NCBI GenBank assembly: GCA_028023455.1
Contig: JAQFVV010000050.1
Span: 3,102,626-3,166,625 of the forward strand
DNA length: 64,000 nucleotides
Reading direction: 5' to 3'
From: Epiperipatus broadwayi
Lineage: Eukaryota; Onychophora; Udeonychophora; Euonychophora; Peripatidae
The notes under the pieces are model-generated. The model did no database searches, was not told where the DNA came from, and saw only the letters and a program-made list of their open reading frames with translations. A program made the translations under genes and the position numbers. Below, piece by piece: positions 11,980 to 23,289 of the stretch (its first letter is position 1; each line of letters opens with the position of its first letter).

Positions 11980-12920
11980 ATCATATGGTTCAGAAAGTTG
12001 TGATGAAATAGAAGTTTGAAATATATACTGTATATAAAGTTAAAAGTGTATTCAAAAAAGGTATATATGAAATTAAAATTAGAGTATGAGTTATCTATGT
12101 CTTTATCACTTGAAGAAAAGTGTATCAAGTTTTTCAAAAATACATCCAGATTGAGAGAGATCGGTCCTATGTCTGGGCTGATGGATGTTTGTGATTTGAT
12201 TGAGTTAAGGTGAAGGATACTCAGAGATAAGAATAAAATTAGAAAAAATACATATGCAGTGGAATCAGTTGCATGTGTCAGCTAAAATTCAAATAGAAAT
12301 TGTCACCACCATCATAGATTACATTAATCTCAGTAGTGCCATCTTGTGACACAAACATAAAGTTTAAGTAAAGCAGTTCAAGTTAAAGATCAATTCTTTA
12401 CTTGTCCTACTTTATTCAGATTTTGTTCATTTCGTAAGAAAGAATTGTTAAAATTAGTACAATATTTTATGCTAATGATATTTTATATTTCAATTTTGGC
12501 TAGCAATATGCAACTAGTTTTCTCTCATATATTTTTGTTTAGGGATTCTCATAGTTTAGACTGCCTATTATATTAGTCTTTTTTAAACACATAAGTGAAA
12601 ATGTGCCTGCTTATTATCAATTAAGATCTTTGCTTCTTTACTTTCATGTTTCTTGTTTTTTTATATAATTAACACACTTTGCAGCTTACTGGTTGATCTT
12701 TAAGATTGACCTTTTACCTGTGCTACATTCTTCAGATTTTATATTTGTTCACAAGATAGTGCTGCTAAAATTAGTGTAATATTTGGTGTTAGTTGTTATT
12801 TTGTGTGTATGCATGTATGTGTGTGTGTGTAAATTACTGATGACTACAATCATGAACTAACAGGAATGGAAAAGGACATTGAATTAAAAGAGTAAGATGG
12901 AGAATAGAGAAAGTTGAATG
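11980..12920. other. AT-rich stretch, nothing recognised
   Basis: Apart from a short TGTGTGTG run near 12810-12830 no feature is seen. The open frame at 12016-12213 has no recognisable domain and ordinary AT-rich composition. Confidence 0.5.
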
Positions 12921-12925
12921 AATAG

Positions 12926-12975
12926 AATAAGATCTGATGAAGACTGCATGGTACAGTCGAAACTATACAATAATA
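12926..12975 (+). ncRNA. Hammerhead-core-like motif, family H3
   Basis: CTGATGA at 12930s is followed by a five-pair stem GACTG/CAGTC and then GAAAC. That is the catalytic core and stem II of a hammerhead. I could not find convincing stem I partners, so it is a core-like remnant. Related units lie at 24.3/24.65 kb and 52.9/53.0 kb. Confidence 0.45.
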
Positions 12976-12979
12976 AAAG

Positions 12980-14180
12980 TTTTTTTGCTGAAAAGAGAAA
13001 AGTGTAACATTTTTGAAATTCAATATTATTTAGGAATGTATTAAGTAAAATTGTAATTAACAATGGGAATGCACTACATAAAATTATAATTAGTATTATA
13101 ATTTCTACTCTGAACATATCTTTATAGGATTATAATTTAGGATTTGAACCAATGGTCCAATATATAATACAATGTTATTTCAATTATAAAATAAATAAAT
13201 TTATATGATTTTATTAAAGCATAAATATATTGTTAAACATGCTCGCTGTAAAAGATTGTATGCAAGAAACCAATACCATTATTAATATTCACAAAGTAGA
13301 CAAAAATATTACTTTTTAAAGAATATCTATTCACTAAAATACCCTGATCACTAATATACAAATAACAAAAAAATCCTAGAAAATATTTATTATCAGAAAA
13401 TAAATGGTTATAAGCAGATTTTCATTAATGTGAGAAATATTGACAGTGAAATACGTCAGTGACATACACTTAAAAACACATTGAATCTCTTGTATAGTCA
13501 TGCATAATTTTTATAATAGAGATCAACACGATTTTTTAAAGATACTCATGGCTTCTCCTTCATGCATAAATGGTACCTGTTTAACCAACCACCATAGAAC
13601 CTCTTTCAAAAACATTGGCATTTTTGTATCCATGAAACATTCATATCAATAAATATATAAATTGTAAACTATAATAAATAAAAGTATTTTTGATTACATT
13701 GTAGTCGTTATTAACTCAAGTCACTTAGACAAAAAAGTAGATATCACATGATTTCCAAAGAAGTGTATATATTGATATCAGAAGATTGTCACTCTGTGTG
13801 GTTTAGCATGGTAAGTAAGTTCAATATACACTGCAATGACTTACATTCTATTCATAGTTAATATCAATACAACATCCCACTAATCAAATTGTACCACAAA
13901 TGTATGATGACCATTCACATAGGTTGTCTCAGATCTTACAGAGATGACTAGTCCAATAAAGGCCATAATTAAGACCAAATTTCAAACTAAAATAAGATGT
14001 AAACTCAGCCAGGTCTGATATTGCATATATAAATAAACAGACATTTTAAGTTTAATGGTCAGTTTAATAAAGAAGTCCGCATATTGATATTAACTCTGTT
14101 TAGAAAGTTGAATTTTCTAGTGGGTACATATATGTTTAAAAGGCTGCATTGATTAGATTTACATATATACATATTCACTA
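12980..14180. other. AT-rich stretch, nothing recognised
   Basis: No gene, RNA or repeat boundary could be supported here. Confidence 0.45.
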
Positions 14181-14189
14181 CAGGGAGCA

Positions 14190-14865
14190 CATCAATAGCT
14201 CAACAAGCTTTAATTTATAAATGCCTAAAGAGAAAGAATTTTAAATCTCTATTCGGAAAGCCCCATCTTCAGTGAGGAGCTAGGATATCAGACACTAGAT
14301 CTAAAATACCAACTCAAAAGCCAGCACTTATCTAATTTATAACTATTAAGTTGAAAATTTTTCAGACATATAAATGTCTTTAAATCTAGCTATCCAAATC
14401 AAATAGCTCTATATGTCTGAAAACACTTCAGTTTCACCATATATTAATACCCTCTGCTATATAACATCACCAGAACTTCAAGAATAAACTTACAACAATT
14501 AATAAAGCAAGTCACAAAATGTGTAACTTGTTTTAATATATAGTGAAACTGAAGTGTTTTCAAAGTCATATAGCCATTTGGTTTGGATAGCTGAATTTAA
14601 AGATATTTATGTATCTGAAAAATTCAGATGTTCAATTTAATAGTTACGTATTAGATAAGTGCTGCCTTTTGAGTTGGTATTTTAGATCTAGTGTCTGAAG
14701 CCTCAGCTCCTCACTGAGGTGAGCCAAAAGCTCGAAACTGACCAGTCTGAGACTGGGCATGTTTCCGGATAGATTTTTAAATTCTTGCTCTTTTGGCACT
14801 TATAAATTAAAGCTTGTTGAGAAATTGGCATGCTCCCTATAGTAAATGCTGTAATACAAGCTTAA
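14190..14865. mobile_element. Inverted pair, family H2
   Basis: Arms of about 250 bp (14190-14445 and 14560-14860) are inverted copies: AGGGAGCACATCAATAGCTC with GAAATTGGCATGCTCCCT, AGACACTAGATCTAAAATACC with its inverse, and ACACTTCAGTTTCACCATAT with its inverse. The spacer (about 14450-14555) differs. The right arm keeps a nearly complete hammerhead (14701-14757). The left arm's equivalent has lost the region after its core. Confidence 0.75.
14701..14757 (+). ncRNA. Hammerhead ribozyme-like unit
   Basis: Stem I CTCA/TGAG, core CTGAGGT at 14714-14720, stem II GAGC(CAAAA)GCTC with the canonical G-C closing pair, GAAA, a 3-bp stem III CTG/CAG and a GUC-type site after 14747. The core departs from CUGANGA at one position (A9 to U), so cleavage may be weak or absent. 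Confidence 0.6.
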
Positions 14866-14869
14866 AACA

Positions 14870-15610
14870 AGTTACAAAATTTGTCATTTGCTTTACTGAT
14901 TATATATATATCACTAAAAACCTGTCAACGTTATATTTAAATGTAAGTTTGAATATTGAAAAAAACCGGTGTAACATTTTTCATAATTCATAAATAAGAA
15001 ATCTCTTTGAGAAAATAATTTATATTTTTAAAAAATTTGAAAAAGAAATGAAGTTACTCTTTTTTTAAAAGAATTAAAATTTTATATAATAGCTAAAGGC
15101 TCTAAAAAATACGTTAGTTAATCCAAATTTGGTAATGATTTTTTCTTAAAAATAACGACATAATTTTTTTCGATTATTTTTTGGAAGCTAAATATGTATT
15201 AATTGCTATGAGATAAATTTAGATATAGACTCTAGCCGCCACTCATAAATCGTACAGTTATTTTAATTTCAGACTAAATAAAGACTGAAAATTTAAAGAA
15301 CAAAATATTAAATAATAAAAAGGAAGAAAAGATTATAACCAAATGTATTCGATGCAACTAAAAGTGGAAGTGTGGTTGTAGAAAAAACTTAAGGAAGAAA
15401 TAGTAAAATAACAAATGAAGAGAGAATGAAAGAAATAATAATGGGTAATTTAGTTATATATGATAGTAACATCGAGATAAAAAACGACAAGCCATCATTC
15501 AATCAGATGTTTTCCAAAGATATTTTTTTAAGAATAAAAAGATCTATTAACAAGAGAGAACAATTAAAAGAGTTAGAAGTGAGTGGAAGAATGGACATAC
15601 TGAATAGAAT
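14870..15610. other. AT-rich stretch, nothing recognised
   Basis: A lysine-rich open frame at 15426-15620 has no recognisable domain and ends exactly where a transposable element begins, so it is probably chance. Confidence 0.45.
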
Positions 15611-15631
15611 GATTTATTAAAATAATTACAT

Positions 15632-15887
15632 AAGTCAATTATTTTATATAGTGCGATGTTTATAAACTGTAATATTTAAACAGCATTAAACTGTTGCATA
15701 TGTGCTTTGGATTTTTAACTATAAAATGAATGAATACTAACACTTCAAAAACATGATAAAGTCTTTGGAAAAGATAGAATGGCCATTCTATCTTTTCCCA
15801 AAACTTTATCATGTGTTTGAAGTGTTAATATTCATTTTATAGTTAAAAATCCAAAGTGCATGTGTAACAGTTTAATGCTGTTTAAAT
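15632..15887. mobile_element. Palindromic insertion, family P1, with 16-bp TSD
   Basis: A hairpin with about 105-bp arms: AATATTTAAACAGCATTAAA at one end and its inverse at the other, meeting at TAGAATGGCCATTCTA. It is flanked by a perfect 16-bp direct repeat, ATTAAAATAATTACAT, at 15616-15631 and 15888-15903. The left arm runs about 40 bp further out (to AAGTCAATTATTTTATATAG) than the right. A second copy interrupts the Penelope-like element at 48.1 kb. It is non-coding. Confidence 0.85.
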
Positions 15888-16357
15888 ATTAAAATAATTA
15901 CATGTAAATTATGTAAGTACTATAGTTGTAATGACATTATTACTTAAAAAAATATTTTACATTACGAAATATTTTTTTTTAGTCTTGTAATTGTAAATTT
16001 TTAATTATCATATTGCTATAGGTGTGTATTCAATCTTAATTTTTTTCAATTAAATTGTAATATTTTAACATTTTATAGGTACAGATAAAATCATGTATTT
16101 ATACATTAAAATTAGATGATTAAGCAAATAAATACATTAATATTCATATAGACAATATCAATGTTAAAATGTTCAATGGATTTTCTCAAAACAAGAAAAG
16201 AAATATTGATAATGATGAGTTAGAAGAATTAACAAATCTCTTGGTCAGATTATTACCACAGATGAAAACATAATGGATGAAATTAGTCATAGAATTAAAC
16301 TTGGAGTGTTTTTCATAGAAATATTAGTATTAATAAAAAATAAACCTATGTGTTATT

Positions 16358-16803
16358 AAAAGGTTTTTAATAAATGTGTGTTCCTAGTTCTTACTTCCAA
16401 ATGTGAAACTTGGACACTTAACACAAGAGCAATACAGAGACTTCAGACCACTAAAAGAAGTATGGAGAAATGCATGCTAGGAGTAACAAAAAGAGATCAA
16501 AAAATAAAATACATGGGTGAGAAAATAAATAGCTGTTACTGACACCATTGAAAGAATTAAGTGACTGATGCAGAGTTGGGCTGGATATATTGCTAGAAGT
16601 GATGATAACAGATGAACAGATGAAATTGTAAAATAGATTTTAAGAGATTAAGACATAGAAAAGGGCCACATGTGAGATGGATGGATGAAATAAGAAAGTG
16701 TGCAGGGGTGATGTGGAGAAGAGAAGCTAAAGATCAGTGATGGATTGAACTTGGAAAGACCTTCATCCTGCAGTGGATTGATGTTTGATGATGATGACGA
16801 TGA
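16358..16803 (+). mobile_element. RTE-like LINE 3' end with (TGATGA) tail
   Basis: Nucleotide sequence parallels the copies at the window start, from GGTTTTTAATAAATGTGTG through GAGCAATACAGAGACTTCAG and GATGTGGAGAAGAGAAGC to a TGATGATGATGACGATGA tail. Several stops and indels are present. Confidence 0.7.
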
Positions 16804-16995
16804 ATAAAAAGAGATCAAAAATGAAACACTTGTGTGAGAAAACAAACAGATTCATAAAAGAATTAAGAGACTGAAATCAAATTGGGTTTGATATATTGCT
16901 AGAAGAGATATAATGAATAAATAGTTGAAGTACTAGATGTAAGAGAGATGGATTAAATAAGAAATATTGCTAATGTGATGTGGAGTATAAATTAG
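16804..16995 (+). mobile_element. Second, more degraded LINE fragment
   Basis: Directly after the preceding tail, AAAGAGATCAAAAATGAAAC, AATTAAGAGACTGAAATC and ATATTGCTAGAAGAGAT repeat the middle of the same LINE, then degrade toward GTGATGTGGAG. Probably an internal tandem or nested copy. Confidence 0.55.
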
Positions 16996-17479
16996 ATTAC
17001 ATTTGAATAGCCCATCTTTAATCAAAATAACAATATTCATTTTATTTAGCCTTGAGCATTATTACACTTATTATTTAAGAAATACTTTGGGTGTAATTTA
17101 AAATTATAATTGCAATTTGTAATGTTATAATTGACTATTTATTAGTCTGCATTCAGAATAGGTTTTATTTACCTGTTTAAAAAGGTTTATTTAAATTCTT
17201 TGTATCAATAATTTCAATCATGGTGGTCAAGTTACAATTCTTAATGTCTAAGTGTATTAGATCACTAATAAGGGTAGGAGTCCACATTTATTGTTAAAAG
17301 GAGATTGCCTTGATAACAGTTTGGAAATTGTTGGTTATTATCTGTATTGGGATTGTCTAAGTCTTGACTGGTTTTTAATGGTTTTATATATATATAATCA
17401 ATCCTACATTTTTGATATCTGATAACAAGTGTCCATTTTGCTCTAATACACACAAAATATTTTATATAAAATTATAAAA

Positions 17480-17502
17480 CTTCACTATCTACTAATGCAT
17501 CG

Positions 17503-17556
<54 letters not shown>

Positions 17557-17822
17557 TAAATCGATGCCTGTATTCCTTCAAAATAATATACGAAATTTAT
17601 AAATCAATAATTAAAAATACAGTATTTAAAAGCTTATAAAAAATATATGTATAATTCATAGAATTATGGGAAAGCTGACATTTTAAACGTGATAGTTGAC
17701 AAAGCTACAAGTTAGTTGAAAGCGCTCCTAAGTGACGGTTATACATATATTTTTTATAAGCTTTTAAATACTGTATTTTTAAATATTGATTTATAAATTT
17801 CATATATATATATATATGATAA
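17480..17822. mobile_element. Inverted pair of PLE family-B tails, with TA array
   Basis: TTATAAATCAATAATTAAAA, ATACAGTATTTAAAAGCTTA and their inverses form arms around a central GAATTATGGGAAAGCTGACA segment. The centre carries TTGACAAAGCTACAAGTTAG and GAAAGCGCTCCTAAG, the tail seen after a recognisable PLE coding end at 25.6-26.4 kb. A TA array (17506-17552) lies in the left arm. Confidence 0.65.
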
Positions 17823-17864
17823 ACAAAAGTTATAAAATTCGTAATTTGCTTTTAGCTTGCATTT

Positions 17865-18095
17865 TATGATCACTAGATGGAGCTTTACCAATAGCTCCTA
17901 ACAAGCTTTTGTTTACATAAATGGTGAGAGAGATAAAATTCAATATCCCTTTCATTGTCTCCACCTCCAGACCAGCTGGTTTCAAGCTAGTTGGATCACA
18001 TCAGTGAAGGGTAGGGAGACTAGAAACTCTCTTGACATTTATGTAAACAAAAACTAGTTAGGAGCTATTGGTAAAGCTCCATCAAGTGATATATA
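17865..18095. mobile_element. Inverted pair, family H2 (short)
   Basis: GGAGCTTTACCAATAGCTCC and its inverse GGAGCTATTGGTAAAGCTCC bound the element. The next inner parts, ACAAGCTTTTGTTTACATAA, also pair. Only one hammerhead unit is retained, on the minus strand. Confidence 0.75.
17958..18018 (-). ncRNA. Hammerhead ribozyme-like unit with CCAGCTGG stem III
   Basis: Minus strand: stem I CTTCA/TGGAG (five pairs), core CTGATGT, stem II region GATCCAACTAGCTT, GAAA, then palindromic CCAGCTGG and TC. The predicted cut lies between 17970 and 17969. Everything matches a type I hammerhead except U in place of A9. Confidence 0.6.
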
Positions 18096-18114
18096 TATAT
18101 ATATACTTTTTGTT

Positions 18115-18586
18115 AGCTTGAATATAGATGAAATTAATGTAGAAATACTAAAAACTTCTAGTGAGCTCTATGTAAAATAACCACCAGTAAACATAAGTGT
18201 TAAATGAGCCATCTATATTTCAGTTTTGATGGCATATAAACATGTAAAATGTAATTAATATATTTCAAGACACTTATAAGCTATTCTAAAAACCTCTAAA
18301 TATTAATTTAATCTTCAGCTAATAAAAATAAATACAATGTTTTGGTAGTTTGAGATAGATGAAATTAATGTGGATGTACTAAAAATCCCTAGTGAGCTCT
18401 ATGTAAACTGACTTTCAGCAAACATAAGTATAGAATGAGCGATGTACCTTTAATTGTATATAAACGTACTTACATTCAGAGCATGATTTAGATATACTAA
18501 TATAATTTCAAGACAACTATAAGCCTTACTCTCTGATCAATTACAGTAATTTCAGAATAACTTATAGTTGTCTCAAAATTACCTTA

Positions 18587-18632
<46 letters not shown>

Positions 18633-18840
18633 ATTTATATATATATATGTATATATATATATAAATCCCACTCTGCCTATGAGTATACCAGAAAATGTCA
18701 TGCTTATATACAATCAAACCTAAAGTGTAAATGGCTCATTCTAAATTTATGTTTGATGATGGTTAGTTTGCATACAGTTCGGTGTAGGTTTTCAATACTT
18801 CCACATTTATTTCATATATATTCTAGCTAACAAAATGTTA
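18115..18840. mobile_element. Inverted cluster of an unclassified repeat (P6)
   Basis: Two minus-oriented copies (about 18115-18290 and 18335-18545) share GATGAAATTAATGT, CTAGTGAGCTCTATGTAAA and AACATAAGT. A plus-oriented copy (about 18665-18840) carries GGCTCATTCTAAATTTATGTT and TTATTTCATATATATTCTAG. TA arrays separate them. No coding or ribozyme motif is convincing. Confidence 0.55.
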
Positions 18841-18923
18841 TATTTATGTCTATTGAATAAAGATTAATTTAATATTTAGATGTTGATACATTGTGCAGGC
18901 TTAAACCTGTATTTATATATGTA

Positions 18924-19165
18924 ATATATGCGGAGTTCGAACTCAGACTTTCACACGACCCACCACTCTCAGTGACATCTCATATTGCTGACCCACCTGA
19001 TCACAGACATGTTGAAAAGATAAATAATCACCAATATACATATTTCATGCTAAACCAGCAATCATCAGTTGGTCTAGATTACTATCCTCACACATATATA
19101 TAATCAGAACTCAGTTTATATTAAGATAGGGTCGTATAAAAGTTTGAGTTCGAACCCCGCATATT
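18924..19165. repeat. Inverted repeat with B-box-like arms
   Basis: ATATGCGGAGTTCGAACTCA (18926 on) and TTTGAGTTCGAACCCCGCAT (19142 on) are inverted copies about 190 bp apart. GAGTTCGAACCCC resembles a pol III B box or tRNA T-arm. The interior has no recognisable gene. Confidence 0.5.
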
Positions 19166-19184
19166 TAGATGTTTTAAAATATGA

Positions 19185-19235
19185 GGTCCATGCTTTTCCT
19201 CTGTTTAGTTACAGTGATTCCAGAAGAGCTCATAG

Positions 19236-19326
<91 letters not shown>

Positions 19327-19470
19327 GTTCTGCATGGTTGATACTTGGAATGCTCATATATAACTAATGCTAAAACATAGGTGGTTCATTCTACATGTTT
19401 GCTGGTGGTTAGTTTATATAAAACTAGATAGGCTTTTCAATACCTCTGCATTAATTTAATAAGGTACATG
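19185..19470 (+). mobile_element. P6 repeat copy with long TA array
   Basis: GTGGTTCATTCTACATGTTTG, TTTATATAAAACTAGATAGG and CCTCTGCATTAATTTAAT match the plus copy at 18.7 kb. The TA array at 19227-19323 (about 48 units) is inside it. Overlapping frames encode only Ile-Tyr repeats. Confidence 0.55.
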
Positions 19471-20066
19471 TATCAATAGCAGTTTAGCCTCTGCATAAAT
19501 CATTGTTCTAATTATAAAAGTCCTTTTTTATTCTCTCTCACTCAAATAAATATTGACAGAGATTTGAATAGCACCTACCATTATTTAATTGGAAACTGTC
19601 TCTTATCCCAAGTTACTTTTCCATGTTATGAAGATAGTATTTAACTAGTTTGAAATCTTAATTTTTTCCAATACACCATTAGATTAAGGTTCAACATCGC
19701 AAGTTTTATGCTACAATTATTCTTTTAAAAACAAAGTTAAATAATTGAATCTGTATAATTCATATCAGATTGTTTATATATTTTTATTAACTCATATCTT
19801 TAGGGTGCATTCAGTTTGCTATCTCAGAGGTAACATAGAAAATTCATCTTTTATGGTTTATCATTGAAGTAATAGGTGTAACGCACGTATCAATATTTTA
19901 GCCTGATTATGCTTCTGCTGCCTAAACATCATATAAACTCTCAAGCAATAAACCACTTGTCTCACTTTTTTTTTTTACTGTTGTGTATTTAGTGCTCATA
20001 ATCTATGGATTTTAGCTCAGTTCTATCATTTTTAGCATCAAATTTCTTATGAATTACCAGGCAATA

Positions 20067-20170
20067 GTTAAGCATTGGTGGCCGAAGCACAGCTGCCTTA
20101 AAAGCAGTTGTTCCGGGGTTCGGTTCGCTTCCCGGCCAATGCTTTGACACATTAAAAAAATAAAAAATAA
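20067..20170 (+). mobile_element. tRNA-like SINE with A-rich tail and 15-bp TSD
   Basis: The tRNA-like part runs from AGCATTGGTGGCC to CCGGCCAATGCTTTGAC with B-box GGTTCGCTTCC, then an ACATTAAAAAAATAAAA tail. A perfect 15-bp target duplication, AATTACCAGGCAATA, lies at 20052-20066 and 20171-20185. It shows that this tRNA-only unit moves by LINE-type retrotransposition. The anticodon loop is altered (TTAAA), so it is not a working tRNA. Confidence 0.88.
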
Positions 20171-20842
20171 AATTACCAGGCAATAAAACATTCAGTTATT
20201 TTTTTTATTATAACTATTGGATAATCATACTTTTTACTTAAATATATATCAAAATCATTTTTCAGCCTGATTATATAGTAAAATACATATTGTTAAATTT
20301 TTATTTACAACTGTCAAACTCACTCCACTCACAATTTTGACACCATCCACCTCATATAAATACAATAATGATAACTAATTATTTACTAAATTAGAGATTA
20401 TCTCTAGCACAGATATAAACTTTAAACATCAGTTAAAGATTAATATATCTGATTTTTTTTACTTTTTTAAACATACAGACATATGGATTTATTCACCTTT
20501 CTCTTTCCCATGTGTAATATCTTTATACATATATTAAACAACCTCCATATCCATTATTGTGAAATCCATATTGTACACTTCTTCCATTTGTATATACGTT
20601 CGTTTTACATGTTAAGCTGTTTAAAAAAAAAGCAATTTTTTTATTTGGCATCTATGCATCAATTAATATTTGTTTATTTAATGAAAAACAAGAGTAAAAG
20701 TTAATTCATGATTCGAAATAGTCCGTTAAAAGACGATCTTTTAAAATGACTTTTAAAATGTACTTTTAAATTGTTAATACATTTCCCTTTATTTCGAAAT
20801 GTAATGTTCAAATTAAGTCTTTCTTTATATATATATATATAT

Positions 20843-20924
20843 GTCAAAGCGTTGACCGGGAAGCGAACCCGGGCCCGCTGCTTGGAAGGCAGCTATGCTA
20901 ACCGCTAGGCCACCAACGCTTGAC
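20843..20924 (-). mobile_element. Near-intact tRNA-Gly(UCC)-like SINE
   Basis: On the minus strand a full cloverleaf can be drawn: acceptor GCGTTGG/TCAACGC, D-arm with CCTAGCGGTTAGC, anticodon arm GCTGC-CTTCCAA-GCAGC (anticodon UCC) and T-arm CCGGG-TTCGCTT-CCCGG. It closely resembles metazoan tRNA-Gly(UCC). The extra GTCAA/TTTGAC ends and the adjoining TA tract match the SINE copies elsewhere, so I call it a SINE; a functional tRNA gene is a minor alternative. Confidence 0.75.
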
Positions 20925-21093
20925 GTTTTTGATTTTTGAATTAATATATTTTTGTAAATTTTAAATTTTTTTTATAAAAAAAAATCTAGTTTTGCAAAAA
21001 AAAAAAAGACATTTTAATACAATATAAAATATAAATCCAAGATCAGTTTTACATTTTAAACTTGATGACTGTAAAGATACATATTGTTTTTAT

Positions 21094-21485
21094 ATCATCA
21101 TCACTATTTTTCACTATTATCAATCCACTGCAGAATGAAAGTCTCGCTTATATATCATCACCATCATCATCATTTTCAACCATTATCGGTCCACTGCAGG
21201 ATGAAGGTATCTCCGAGTTCAATCCATCTTCTCTGAACTCTAGCTTCTCTTCCCCACATCACCCCTGCATACTTTCTTATTTCATCCATCCATCTCACAT
21301 GTAGTCTCTTACTTATTCTTTTACAATCTATTGGAAACCTGTTTAATATTTCAATTGACCATCTATTATTATCTCTTCTAACAATATGTCCAGCCCAACT
21401 TATCTTCAGTCTCTTAATCCTTTCAATGATGTCAGTAACACCTGTTTGTTCTCTCACTCATGTATTTGGTTTTTAATCTCTTCTT
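21094..21485 (-). mobile_element. RTE-like LINE 3' end, best-preserved frame
   Basis: Minus strand, 93-residue open stretch: REQTGVTDIIERIKRLK, SWAGHIVRRDNNRWSIEIL, RWMDEIRKYAGVMWGREAR and LGDTFILQWTDNG, then (ATG)n tail (21155-21175 read as CATCATCAT). A second short 3' terminus (21094-21150) lies directly downstream on the same strand. The frame lacks any RT catalytic motif, being only the C-terminal domain. Confidence 0.78.
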
Positions 21486-23050
21486 GTTAAGCAGTAACAA
21501 GTCTCTGCATTCCTTATATATAATTTTAAGATAAAATAATACATTAGCTTGTTTCATAAATTTATGGGAAAAAATGAATATGATGGGTTTTCTCTTCAAG
21601 CAGTTTGTAATGACAGTTCTGATTCTAATATATTTGTTGCTTCATAAGATTTTAAGATTCTAGCTTCTGAGATTACTTGTTGTACATAAAATGTGACAGT
21701 GTCTTTTGTACCTTTGTAGATCATCATCAGTGTTCTTCTTTCTATCATAAAATATTGCAAACCATTTAAAAAGATTTTGTAAAACATGGCTTTATTATCA
21801 TCCATAGTTTGAATCATATCAAATGTTTCCGTAGCAATTTCTTTTCCAATTCAAAATAAAATTGGATGTCAGGCATGGTTCCATCATGGGTTAACATGAA
21901 ACAAACTGTCAGATTTTATGTCATGACTTATGATCCAGATATACTAACACCTTAGAATTTTTGTATTGGATAGCCGAACTACATCACTATATAATACATG
22001 TGTTGATTTTAGAGCTGGAGTTTGAGACAGTTTGCATAAATCATCAGACACAATTTTAAAGGTGCACACAGGTGTAATATATATTAATAGTATAATCTAT
22101 AATTTCCATAAATACACTTTTTTGCTTCTGTTATTAAAATACCTCTACAAAATTTGTTTTTCTATTTGTTATTTATTTCATAATATATTTTGACCTTAAT
22201 ATAAGTCATCTTCAGGATTTTAAAACATATATTCTAATACTATTGATTTTTATTAATGTATCCCTCGTCTCAACTCCACCATAGTCTAACCATTCATCAG
22301 CATAGATAGGCAGATTATCCTTTCGCATTATGCATGCCTTGCATAAACTATATATATATATATATATATAAAACTTGTTTTTACTTCAGATTTTCTCCAT
22401 ATTCTCTATCCACAACATTCTCAAACTAAACATTCCTTCACATGCTTTTCATCACACTTTCTTTCATTCCATCTCTGGACTTTCTCTCTTTATATTCCCC
22501 TCCTCTGCCCAATCAATCACCATTCCTTGTATTGTTTTTATTCAGTCTTCGAGCATGACTACATAATTTTAATCTTTTTTATTCACTGACTCTTTCTCAC
22601 TCCAATCACTTGTCTAATCTTTTGGTATGTTATTTCTTCCAGTATTGATCTTCTTAGTGATTCCCAAAAGTACATTTTATATTACCAACAATTTCTGTTT
22701 ATTTCCATTGTTTTGTATAATCACTAATCCACTTGTTTTATCAATATATTACTTCTTCTGATAGCTGAGTTGATCATTTTTATCACTTATTTCACTTTAC
22801 CAATTCTATCATAAATTAAATAAAACATTGAGAACATTAATATTTTCATCAATAATTTTATAAATACTATTATATACATATACATGGATTCAATATAAAA
22901 AATATTTTTGTATAACTGTTATTATTTTTACAACATATAAATGGTTTTTATTTTAAAGGAATAATTTTAATGTTCTCATTGTTTTATGTTATTTTCTTTA
23001 TTTGTTATATATATGCGTATGTGTTTAATACCTAAAAATATAGCAATTTA
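21486..23050. other. Unrecognised stretch, partly pyrimidine-rich
   Basis: 22400-22620 is strikingly C/T-rich (CTTTCATTCC, CTCTTTATATTCCCC), possibly the minus strand of a purine-rich decayed ORF, but I recognise no protein. A TA tract sits at 22351-22370. No RNA gene was found. Confidence 0.4.
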
Positions 23051-23218
23051 CACATATGAAATATTACATGATCACTATCTCATACTAGCACAATAATTGT
23101 TATTAAACAATTCAAAATACAGCAAAACTCTCCATATAGTAGTGCCATCTTGTGCTAACAAGAGCAATCAATGGATGCCAGAAGGCTTGTGCATAAAATC
23201 CCTATCTAGTGCCTACTC

Positions 23219-23275
23219 ATCCAATATCCCCAGACTAGTTTCTGGCTTGTGGCCTTCATCAGTGAGGAGCCTAGG
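23219..23275 (-). ncRNA. Type I hammerhead ribozyme (left arm)
   Basis: Minus strand: stem I CCTCA/TGGGG, CTGATGA (complement at 23256-23262), stem II GGC(CACAA)GCC, GAAA, CTAG, then a GUC site with predicted cut between 23233 and 23232. All core bases are canonical. The distal stem I partner (ATCC) is lost at the palindrome centre, so the outer stem I helix cannot form. Confidence 0.75.
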
Positions 23276-23289
23276 TGCAGTGCTCTCAG

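Noticed and set aside
19144-19363. Open frames rich in Ile-Tyr (also at 274-504 minus)
   Set aside because: Pure TA-array translations.
20843-20924. Functional tRNA-Gly gene
   Set aside because: Extra complementary ends and flanking tail are shared with five clearly dispersed SINE copies.
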